From positions 1 through 13,813 of the forward strand of contig JASEGX010000039.1 in NCBI GenBank assembly GCA_030017815.1: a stretch of 13,813 bases of DNA. The letters run 5' to 3'. Shown here piece by piece: positions 7,966-13,813 of the stretch; position 1 is the stretch's first letter, and every line of letters begins with the position of its first letter. Both the position numbers and the translations under genes were made by a program. Below the pieces are notes generated by a model that had not been told where the DNA came from, did no database searches, and worked only from the letters and a program-made list of their open reading frames with translations. This DNA comes from Thermodesulfobacteriota bacterium (GTDB lineage Bacteria; Desulfobacterota; QYQD01).

Positions 7966-8500
7966 GTTTCTTAGCCGCACAGCTTACGGTTCCGGTGGTA
8001 AGGCTAACAAACATGGCTCTTTCGCGCCGCCGTTTAGATGCTCTCTCCGCGGCATTTTTAGCTGTCTGGAGGGCTCCCGTCGGGCAAAAGATGGCGCATA
8101 GAGGGGCTTGCCAACCTATGCAGCCATCGCACTTGTGTACAACCCCGTTGGTTGAAGGTTCTTCGACCGGGTAAACGATGCGCAACGCCCCAAAGGGACA
8201 CTCCATTACACAACTGTAGCAGCCAATGCACCGGTTCTGATGAACCCTGACCATTCCAGACTTGGAGTCGACCCATAGCGCCCCGGCCACACAGGCGTCT
8301 ACGCAAATAGGATTTTCACAATGTCGGCAAACGAAGATTTGTCTCCGGCCTTCGATTTCATCAAACCACAACAGGGGAGGGCGTAGCTTGGGTATCCCTT
8401 GGTCATTGACTGGCACCCGCAGCGCAGGGCCCAAAGAACAGGCCAATTGACAACGGCCACAACCGTCGCATTTAATACTTTCCTCTCGAAGCGATAACAA
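7958..8500 (-). CDS. Four-cluster 4Fe-4S ferredoxin, HycB/CooF type
   Basis: This 180-residue protein has four complete [4Fe-4S] motifs: C11-C14-C17-C21, C58-C61-C66-C70, C91-C94-C97-C101 and C124-C127-C135-C139. The third is followed by CPFGAL and the fourth by CPTGAL. The tail after residue 145 is strongly basic (SKRRRER) and ends with a lone Cys at 173. It is similar in layout to the AorA-like ferredoxin two genes downstream but not a close copy. The start is a TTG with GAGGT ten bases upstream; no ATG or GTG is available after the preceding in-frame TAA. It starts 38 bases after the importer ATPase gene and overlaps the FAD subunit gene by eight bases. It could be a second electron conduit of the oxidoreductase complex or link it to another cellular acceptor. 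Confidence 0.9.
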   Translation of the reverse strand: MLSLREESIKCDGCGRCQLACSLGPALRVPVNDQGIPKLRPPLLWFDEIEGRRQIFVCRHCENPICVDACVAGALWVDSKSGMVRVHQNRCIGCYSCVMECPFGALRIVYPVEEPSTNGVVHKCDGCIGWQAPLCAIFCPTGALQTAKNAAERASKRRRERAMFVSLTTGTVSCAAKKHG

Positions 8501-8538
8501 TGTAAAACGAACCTCAATTCCTTCTTAGTATGTGGGAC

Positions 8539-10098
8539 TTATCCCGACCTATGACCGGCCATCAAGAGTCCTAATTGATCCAGATTCAGACCTTCCCTGC
8601 TGAACTCCCCCACAATTTTCCCTTGAAACATCACTACAATGCGGTGGGAAAGCTCCAGCAGCTCGTCTAGATCGCTGGAAATCAAACAGATGGCCACACC
8701 GCTTTCTGCACATTCCACAATTTTTTTTCGAACATATTCTGTGGCGCTAAAATCCAGCCCCCTGGTAGGTTGACAGGCCACAAGGATTTTGGGATTCATG
8801 GAAAGGGCTTTAGCAAGAACTACCTTCTGCTGGTTTCCACCAGACAGATTGGCAACCGGAACATTAATCCCCGGGGTTTTTATACCATAAGACTGCACAG
8901 CCTCTTTCGCCCATTTGTCTATAGCCCAAGGCCGGGTTATGCCCCATTGAGAGTATGGAGGATTCTCTACACAGTCCAGGACCAAGTTTTCACCGACAGT
9001 CATTTCCGTTATAACCCCATGTGTATGTCTATCTTCCGGGATATATCCAAGCCCTGCCCGGCGGCGATTACGAATGCTCCACCTGGTTACATTTTTCCCG
9101 CCAATGAAAATGCGGCCGCTTTTCGGCTTCTTTAGGCCTACTATCACTTCGGCTAACTCCATCTGGCCATTGCCAGCCACACCGGCAACTCCCAGTATTT
9201 CTCCTGCTCCAATTGATAGGCTTATATTTTCAACAACTGGCTCCCGGTGTTTTTCCTCTATAGTCACTCCATCAACTTCCATGACAAACTGGGGCCGGGC
9301 TGGGGGTTGGTTTCTCATCACTGGTGAAATCCATTCCCGGTCCACCATCATTTTAGCTATTTCTTGGGGATTGGTGCTTCTCTTTTCAACTGTAGCTATG
9401 TGTTTACCGCCACGCAAGACAGTTATCCTGTCGCTGATAGCCATTGCTTCGTTCAGCTTGTGGGTAACTAACACCACGGAATGGCCGCGCTCCCTGGCCC
9501 GCAATAATAATTCAAACAGGGATTTTGCCTGCTGCGGCGTTAATACTCCTGTGGGTTCATCCATAATCAGCACTCTGGCTCCCTGGTACAAAGCCTTCAA
9601 TATTTCAACTTGCTGCCGCTCACCTACCGAGAGGACTTCTGACCGTTCATGCAGTTTGACCTTAAAACCATACTCCCCGCAAAGTGTTTCTATCTGACTT
9701 GCAAACCTCTTCCACTGTGGGACAATATCTCCCCACTTTAAGGTAGGCATCACAATATTTTCTAAGACCGTATGGTTGGAGATAAGAGAGAAATGTTGAT
9801 GGATCATGCCAATACCCTTAGCAATAGCCAGTCTTGGCGACCAGTTCCGGGATACGTCTTCGTTCCATACCCTGATGTTCCCGTCATCCGGCTGGTACAT
9901 GCCGTAAAGGATATTCATTAAAGTGGTTTTTCCGGCGCCATTTTCCCCGACCAAGCCCCTGATCTCTCCGGCATCCAGCACAAAGGTTACCTTGTCCAAG
10001 GCCCTTACGATGCCAAATGTCTTAGTGATTGCTTCCATATTCACTACATGTTTGTTATGCATGACCGCTTTAGCCGCACGAACTGTCCCGCCGGCCAT
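8539..10098 (-). CDS. BMP-family ABC importer, double ATPase subunit (YufO/NupA-like)
   Basis: This 519-residue protein has two fused ABC domains, as in nucleoside and sugar importers. Domain one has an intact Walker A GENGAGKTT (51-59), signature LSVGE (156-160) and Walker B VLIMDEP (176-182). Domain two has a degenerate Walker A (AGVAGNGQ, about 305-312), a canonical LSGGNQQ signature (418-424) and the ACQPTRGLD form of Walker B (441-449). Such asymmetry is normal in this subfamily, where one ATP site is weak. The ATG start has GGGA about seven bases upstream. It powers the two permeases encoded at the front of the operon and is fed by the binding protein encoded just before it. A stable inverted repeat lies in the 136-base gap upstream. 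Family members import purine nucleosides, but other nucleoside-like or heterocyclic solutes are possible. Confidence 0.95.
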   Translation of the reverse strand: MAGGTVRAAKAVMHNKHVVNMEAITKTFGIVRALDKVTFVLDAGEIRGLVGENGAGKTTLMNILYGMYQPDDGNIRVWNEDVSRNWSPRLAIAKGIGMIHQHFSLISNHTVLENIVMPTLKWGDIVPQWKRFASQIETLCGEYGFKVKLHERSEVLSVGERQQVEILKALYQGARVLIMDEPTGVLTPQQAKSLFELLLRARERGHSVVLVTHKLNEAMAISDRITVLRGGKHIATVEKRSTNPQEIAKMMVDREWISPVMRNQPPARPQFVMEVDGVTIEEKHREPVVENISLSIGAGEILGVAGVAGNGQMELAEVIVGLKKPKSGRIFIGGKNVTRWSIRNRRRAGLGYIPEDRHTHGVITEMTVGENLVLDCVENPPYSQWGITRPWAIDKWAKEAVQSYGIKTPGINVPVANLSGGNQQKVVLAKALSMNPKILVACQPTRGLDFSATEYVRKKIVECAESGVAICLISSDLDELLELSHRIVVMFQGKIVGEFSREGLNLDQLGLLMAGHRSG

Positions 10099-10159
10099 CT
10101 TCCCATCCCTTGCAGGCTAAAAGTGAAGGCTATTAAAAAAGGAACTATTAAGGTGCCGC

Positions 10160-10202
10160 GGGCCACCTGGTTACCTTTACATAATGGGGTGCCAGATGGC
10201 CC
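10160..10202 (-). repeat. Intercistronic 11-bp hairpin between binding protein and ATPase genes
   Basis: In the transcript, GGGCCAUCUGG pairs along its whole length with CCAGGUGGCCC (10160-10170 and 10192-10202 on the plus strand), with one G-U wobble and a 21-base loop. A TTTTTT tract comes about 20 bases later, too far for a standard terminator. A hairpin here could protect the binding-protein mRNA 3' end or partly reduce transcription of the ATPase gene, giving excess binding protein. Confidence 0.6.
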
Positions 10203-10234
10203 AAAGCATTGGCAATTATTTTCTCAATGCGGTC

Positions 10235-11254
10235 TTATTTACCCACAATATCCGGATGCATCTTGACAGGAATGGTTATTTCTCCTCTTTGAATCTTATT
10301 AATAGTATCTTGAATGTCTTTTTCCACGCCCGCCGACACTTTGCCCCGGAAATCGGCTAATTTAAAGTAACTGGCGTCAATTTTTGTGATTTTCCTATGG
10401 AGGGTTTTGGCCAAAAAGGCATCAGCCATTTCCTTATACATTTTCCTTACATCAACCAGCACGCTGGTTAATACGGCCTTCGGCGCATCACTATGCCAAT
10501 CGGCAGCGTATCCAATCACCAATCCCTTTGCGGATTCCACTGCTTCATAAACTCCCATAGTTCCTGGGCCGGTCACCGTAAAGAATACGTCAGCTCCCTT
10601 TCGAGCCTGAAGTAATGTTACCTCCCGGTGCTTGGCCAGATCGACCCAGTCGCCAACCCAGGACACAATTACGTCCACCTTAGGCCTTACAGACCTGGCC
10701 CCTTCAATAATTCCGCTAAACATCAGCTTAAGTGCCGGTATGGGCACGCCACCCACTACACCAATCACACCGGACTTACTTGCCTTGGCCGCCGTGATGC
10801 CCACAAGGGCCCCATAAATATACATATCGGGACTAAATGCGGCCACGTTAGGCACCTCAGGCAACTTGGAGGCAACCGACATCATCAAGAAGTTGGTCTT
10901 GGGGTATTTGGGGGCCGCTTCGGCCAAGCCGTCATAATGGCCGCTACTGGTAAAGACCACGATTTCAAAGCCCTTATCGGCATACCCGGAAGCGATTTCA
11001 GCAAGCTTGGGAAAAGGAACCGATTCAGCAATGGAAACTTCCCAGCCATACTCTTTTGTCAGTATCTGCAGGCCGGCAAACTGGGCGCGGTCCCAGCCAC
11101 CTGCTCGTTCTGGGTTGGCTATTGAATAAATTGCCCCCACCCTAACCTTTGATGGTGCAGCTTCTAACTGTTTTCCATCAAAACCAACCAACGCTAAGCC
11201 CAACATTGTCATCACTAAAAATACAACAATTGAAACAAACCATTTTCTTAGCAT
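10235..11254 (-). CDS. BMP-family substrate-binding protein of the ABC importer
   Basis: This 339-residue protein is a basic membrane protein (BMP/PnrA/Med-type) periplasmic-binding-fold protein that delivers substrate to the permeases. The N-terminus has two basic residues and a hydrophobic segment (about 5-24), then a region ending LEAAPSK that could be a signal peptidase site. Unlike most Gram-positive members there is no lipobox cysteine anywhere in the first 40 residues. The mature part begins VRVGAIYSI...GGWDRAQFAGL, matching the family's first strand and the FND/GWD-like ligand loop, and the GVIGVVGG and VIGYAADWHSDAP blocks are typical. GGAGGGA lies six bases before the ATG. A possible promoter and operator-like repeat precede it. 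Family members bind purine nucleosides or similar molecules; the ligand here is not certain. Confidence 0.93.
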   Translation of the reverse strand: MLRKWFVSIVVFLVMTMLGLALVGFDGKQLEAAPSKVRVGAIYSIANPERAGGWDRAQFAGLQILTKEYGWEVSIAESVPFPKLAEIASGYADKGFEIVVFTSSGHYDGLAEAAPKYPKTNFLMMSVASKLPEVPNVAAFSPDMYIYGALVGITAAKASKSGVIGVVGGVPIPALKLMFSGIIEGARSVRPKVDVIVSWVGDWVDLAKHREVTLLQARKGADVFFTVTGPGTMGVYEAVESAKGLVIGYAADWHSDAPKAVLTSVLVDVRKMYKEMADAFLAKTLHRKITKIDASYFKLADFRGKVSAGVEKDIQDTINKIQRGEITIPVKMHPDIVGK

Positions 11255-11307
11255 TTCATGTCCCTCCTTTTATGTCCTTATACAAAAGCTTAATTTTTAA
11301 TGACTCG

Positions 11308-11332
11308 TAATACTTAACGTAGGAGTATTATA
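11308..11332 (-). promoter_or_regulatory. Possible internal promoter with operator-like dyad before the binding-protein gene
   Basis: A perfect minus-strand TATAAT (11327-11332) lies in the gap before the binding-protein gene. The best -35 candidate, TTAAGG 18 bases upstream, is weak. A 7-bp perfect inverted repeat (TAATACT 11308-11314, AGTATTA 11324-11330, nine-base spacer) overlaps the -10 and the expected start site, as a repressor operator would. All of this is inference from short motifs. Confidence 0.3.
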
Positions 11333-11354
11333 TTCTTCCTAAAACCTTTACCTT

Positions 11355-11369
11355 AACAGGCTGCCTGTT
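11355..11369 (-). repeat. Short hairpin after the second permease gene
   Basis: AACAGG (11355-11360) and CCTGTT (11364-11369) are exact reverse complements with a three-base loop. No T-run follows, so it is not a standard terminator. It lies between the second permease and the binding-protein gene. Confidence 0.35.
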
Positions 11370-11390
11370 GCCTCTTTGTCCCAGAAAAAC

Positions 11391-11403
11391 ATCACCTCCT
11401 TAA
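11391..11403 (-). promoter_or_regulatory. Orphan full-length Shine-Dalgarno sequence over the permease stop codon
   Basis: The minus strand reads TTAAGGAGGTGAT, complementary to essentially the whole anti-Shine-Dalgarno tail of 16S rRNA, and its TGA is the stop codon of the second permease gene. No ATG, GTG or TTG lies 5-9 bases beyond it; the nearest ATG overlaps the element and opens only 14 codons. It may be the leftover ribosome site of a lost gene or act in regulation. Confidence 0.5.
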
Positions 11404-12264
11404 ATAAGGTTTTCCCGCATCTCCCGGACCGCGAGCCATACCGGCCAAACCAACTACCAGCAGCGTCAGGATGTATGGCAGCATGAGATAGTAATGGGGA
11501 TTAAGACCAGCACCTGTGCCCTGGCCCCTAAAAGCCAGGGCCTCTCCAGCACCGAATATCAAGCATGCGCTCAAAGCCAACAACGGGTTCCAACGGCCGA
11601 AATATACTGCCGCCAAAGCAATAAAACCTCGACCTAAGGTAACATTATCCGTAAAACTGCGCACCCACCCCATGGTCAATGCTGCCCCGCCCAGGGCCGC
11701 CAGCACAGAGGCTATTATCAAGGCAGCAAACCTAACGTATACCACATTAATGCCGGAGGCATGGGCAGCATGGGTGTTTTCTCCAACAGAACGGAGTTTT
11801 AATCCCGGACCTGTCCAGAACAAAAACCACCACATAACTACTATAAGTACAATGGCCGCCAGGGCAAAAGGCGATAAACCAAAAAGTAAGGGCGGAATTG
11901 CCGGGACGAGGACTTGTAGTTGTTTGGCCAATAAACGGAAAAGAAAACTAGTTACCCCTAAGCTGACAAGATTAAAGGCGATGCCTATGACCACCTGGTT
12001 AGTCGGTAGTGAAACAGAAATAAAGGCTAATATAATTCCGGCAATAATCCCGGCAGCTATTGTGGCCAGCATACCTGCCCACGGATTACCCCCCAAAACC
12101 GTGCCGATGATGGCCGCCAGCGCCCCTGCAAGCATTACCCCTTCCACACCAATATGCAACACCCCGGCCCTCTCAGCCACCAAAATACCCAAGGCACAAA
12201 AGATAAGCGGTGTAGCTGCCCGTAACGCAGCCAACAATAAGTCCACCCACCAGCTTTCTATCAT
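11392..12264 (-). CDS. BMP-family ABC importer permease 2 (YufQ/NupC-like)
   Basis: This 290-residue, strongly hydrophobic protein has several membrane helices and belongs to the BPD_transp_2 permeases. The family motif HIGVEGVMLAGA (37-48) and the cytoplasmic coupling segment RSVGENTHAAHASGINV (158-174) are clear. It should pair with the longer permease encoded just upstream to form the membrane channel. The ATG start has GAGGTG ten bases upstream, a slightly long spacing. It ends in LRR, with its TGA inside an orphan AGGAGG sequence. A 68-base gap with a small hairpin separates it from the first permease. Confidence 0.93.
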   Translation of the reverse strand: MIESWWVDLLLAALRAATPLIFCALGILVAERAGVLHIGVEGVMLAGALAAIIGTVLGGNPWAGMLATIAAGIIAGIILAFISVSLPTNQVVIGIAFNLVSLGVTSFLFRLLAKQLQVLVPAIPPLLFGLSPFALAAIVLIVVMWWFLFWTGPGLKLRSVGENTHAAHASGINVVYVRFAALIIASVLAALGGAALTMGWVRSFTDNVTLGRGFIALAAVYFGRWNPLLALSACLIFGAGEALAFRGQGTGAGLNPHYYLMLPYILTLLVVGLAGMARGPGDAGKPYLRR

Positions 12265-12304
12265 ACTCTCTTCACACCTCTTTTAGAATGATAGGAACGA
12301 AACC

Positions 12305-12323
12305 CCTGCCTGCAATCGGCAGG
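12305..12323 (-). repeat. Hairpin between the two permease genes
   Basis: CCTGCC (12305-12310) and GGCAGG (12318-12323) are exact reverse complements around a seven-base loop in the 68-base gap between the permease genes. There is no T-run, so it is more likely an mRNA-stability element or chance than a terminator. Confidence 0.4.
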
Positions 12324-12332
12324 AAATGGAAT

Positions 12333-13406
12333 TTATGCACTGCTTGACTTTTTATTTAGCAAACGCATGGCCGAAAGGCAGACAAATAGCAAGACCGGAA
12401 TGCCCTGGAAAACGTACACCAAAGCAGATGGCACTCCGGTCATCGCCTGCATATGCCTGGCTCCAGTTTCTAAGATGGCTAACAAAAAAGCTACCGGAAT
12501 TACTCCAAGGGAATTGCCACCCAAGAAAGCAACCGGGATTCCTGTAAAACCCCAGGTTTTGGACCACCCTTCCGCCACCTTATAGGTAACGCCCATAGCC
12601 TGTATACCTCCAGCCAAACCTGCCAGCGCTGCTCCGGCCAGCACTGCAACAGCCAGCACCTTATCCACGGAAATTCCGGAGGCTTGAGCCGCATCCTTGT
12701 TTGAACCGACTGCCTTCAGATACATGCCGAATACGGTACGCTTCATTACCCAATAGGCGATCATGGCGATGATCAGCGTTACCCATACTCCCATATGTAA
12801 TCCAAGTTCTGGTGGGAAAAAAGGCAACCTGTATTCTTCAGGGATTGCCCGGGTTGTTCCGTAAAATGCCCCAGGATCCTTTAAGACACCGGTAATCATT
12901 GCTGAAACCAGTTGAATACATGCAAAATTCATCATTATTGTAGTGGTTACCTCACTGGCCCCACGTTTTATTTTTAAAAAGAGCGGCACAAAAACGGTTA
13001 ATGCGCCGCCAGCCATAGCAGCTACCAAGGCAGCAGTGATTACCACTGCCGGCGAGCCTTGCAGGTTACTGGCCACTATCACGGCAGCAAGGGCTCCAAT
13101 TTCAATTTGGCCCTGCCCGCCAATATTAAAAAACCCAACTCTGATTGGTATTAGTACCGCTAACCCGGCCAGGGTAATGATTGCTGTCTCCCGGATGGTA
13201 GATATAATAGAATGCTTTCCCCTCAGGGCTCCCTCAAACAGGGATGCCAACACAGCAAAAGGCTGGGCACCAGAAATTAAAGACATGGACAAAAGTAATA
13301 TTAATGAAAGCGTTAATGACAAGATAGAAATGCCTACCTGGGATTGCCATAACCAGTGAATTGCGGGAAAATTGTGGCCTTTTCTTATTTCGAAGCCATT
13401 CTTCAA
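12333..13406 (-). CDS. BMP-family ABC importer permease 1 (YufP/NupB-like)
   Basis: This 357-residue integral membrane protein is the longer permease of the BMP importer. A first hydrophobic helix covers about 25-46. The family motif NIGGQGQIEIGALAA spans 94-108, and the coupling loop YLKAVGSNKDAAQASGISV spans 229-247. The start is a TTG with GGGGG nine bases upstream; an in-frame TAG lies two codons before it, and no earlier alternative exists. The start codon overlaps the stop of a 41-codon small ORF upstream. It is the first recognisable gene of the long operon, about 300 bases after a strong promoter. Placing permeases before the binding protein reverses the usual bmpA-yufO-yufP-yufQ order. 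Confidence 0.93.
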   Translation of the reverse strand: MKNGFEIRKGHNFPAIHWLWQSQVGISILSLTLSLILLLSMSLISGAQPFAVLASLFEGALRGKHSIISTIRETAIITLAGLAVLIPIRVGFFNIGGQGQIEIGALAAVIVASNLQGSPAVVITAALVAAMAGGALTVFVPLFLKIKRGASEVTTTIMMNFACIQLVSAMITGVLKDPGAFYGTTRAIPEEYRLPFFPPELGLHMGVWVTLIIAMIAYWVMKRTVFGMYLKAVGSNKDAAQASGISVDKVLAVAVLAGAALAGLAGGIQAMGVTYKVAEGWSKTWGFTGIPVAFLGGNSLGVIPVAFLLAILETGARHMQAMTGVPSALVYVFQGIPVLLFVCLSAMRLLNKKSSSA

Positions 13407-13528
13407 TGACTACTACCCCCTTGTTTGATCCTTCCGCCAACCTCCAATAGCAGCGGTTTTATTTGGAGCTCTTCTTTTGACAGACCAAAGTCTTGATACA
13501 GACGAGACACACACCCTTTGCCTGGCAT
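13403..13528 (-). CDS. Possible 41-residue small ORF overlapping the first permease start
   Basis: A 41-codon frame starts at ATG 13528 and ends in TGA at 13403-13405, sharing bases with the TTG start of the permease (CATTGA). The inferred peptide has a plausible protein-like core (LYQDFGLSKEELQ, then KPLLLEVGGRIKQGG) and is rich in charged residues. Its own ribosome site is weak, and it overlaps one arm of a leader inverted repeat. It could be a small coupled gene, a leader peptide, or the decayed end of a lost gene. I do not recognise a family. Confidence 0.3.
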   Translation of the reverse strand: MPGKGCVSRLYQDFGLSKEELQIKPLLLEVGGRIKQGGSSH

Positions 13529-13710
13529 CCATATTTCTCAACAGCTATATGCCAATCTTAATCTCTCAACAAAAGGGAAGCGGTGAAGAAAATTAGAATC
13601 AGATATTTGACCGGCTGCAATCATAGAGGAATGTTTTGTAAGATATTGGTTTCACCTGTCTCTTCTCAGGTTCAGGGGAGTGTTGGATTGCAAACAATTT
13701 TCAAATTTTT
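13407..13710 (-). other. About 300-base leader upstream of the operon
   Basis: The predicted transcript has about 300 bases before the first permease. It contains a 6-bp repeat TGGCAT/ATGCCA (13523-13528, 13549-13554), a 5-bp hairpin ACCTG/CAGGT (13654-13658, 13667-13671) and the possible small ORF. I looked for TPP, purine, glycine, T-box and molybdenum-cofactor riboswitch cores and could not identify one. No rho-independent terminator is evident. Confidence 0.4.
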
Positions 13711-13717
13711 TTTGGTT

Positions 13718-13746
13718 ATTCTAAACACATTTTGGGATATTGTCAA
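13718..13746 (-). promoter_or_regulatory. Strong sigma-A-type promoter for the operon
   Basis: The minus strand carries a perfect -35 TTGACA (13741-13746) and a -10 TAGAAT (13718-13723; five of six to consensus) separated by exactly 17 bases, in AT-rich surroundings. Transcription should start near 13711 and run into the importer and redox genes. Confidence 0.7.
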
Positions 13747-13813
13747 GCGATTTGTATGCCTTGCCACCCCCCAGTTTATTCGCCCCCTATTTTATCGTGG
13801 CTCTGGCCCGGGG

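Noticed and set aside
11355..11369. Rho-independent terminator after the second permease gene
   Set aside because: The stem is only 6 bp and is not followed by a T-run.
11516..12286. Plus-strand 256-codon open frame
   Set aside because: It is antisense to the second permease, whose family motifs are clear. The Ala/Pro/Lys-rich translation is typical of a shadow frame.
13407..13710. Known riboswitch or T-box in the leader
   Set aside because: The fragment TGAACCTGA recalls TPP riboswitches, but the rest of the core is missing. No T-box AGGGTGGNACCGCG, purine or glycine core was found by eye.
1..13813. CRISPR array, insertion sequence, tRNA or rRNA genes
   Set aside because: No regularly spaced repeats, transposase motifs, or tRNA/rRNA-like segments were noticed on either strand.

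Overview
The window looks like a block from an anaerobic, moderate-GC low-GC-lineage Gram-positive bacterium (Firmicutes, most like the Peptococcaceae, Desulfotomaculum, Pelotomaculum or Moorella type). This is inferred from strong AGGAGG-type ribosome binding sites, frequent TTG and GTG starts, a tungsten-type aldehyde ferredoxin oxidoreductase and several cysteine-rich ferredoxins. I could not run a taxonomic search. Every real gene lies on the minus strand, so transcription runs from high to low coordinates.

In transcription order: (1) 13,813-13,407 is a non-coding leader with a near-consensus sigma-A promoter (TTGACA-17-TAGAAT, 13,718-13,746), about 300 bases of leader, and a possible 41-codon small ORF overlapping the first gene. 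(2) 13,406-8,539 encodes a complete BMP-type ABC importer: two permeases, a binding protein and a double-domain ATPase. The order is unusual, with the permeases first. (3) 8,500-4,330 encodes a redox module: a four-cluster ferredoxin, an FAD/NAD(P) oxidoreductase, a second four-cluster ferredoxin and a tungsten aldehyde oxidoreductase. The last three match the AorC, AorA and AorB subunits of the Aromatoleum-type NAD-linked enzyme. (4) 4,263-2,815 encodes a DUF917 (S-Me-THD family) protein and a MoaD-like small protein ending in Gly-Gly. (5) 2,610-1,864 encodes an iron-sulfur flavoprotein (Isf-like). (6) 1,454-309 encodes a second, divergent DUF917 protein. (7) 288-7 is a decayed C-terminal fragment of amidophosphoribosyltransferase (PurF).

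The proposed working model is inference. The BMP importer brings in a nucleoside-like or N-heterocyclic compound. The two DUF917 proteins act on the heterocycle or a derivative. The Aor-like complex oxidises an aldehyde (or reduces an acid) and exchanges electrons with NAD(P) through its FAD subunit and ferredoxins, and the flavoprotein and MoaD-like protein serve redox and pterin-cofactor needs. The substrate is unknown. The combination of this importer, an AorABC-like enzyme and paired DUF917 proteins is the part most likely to be an undescribed pathway.
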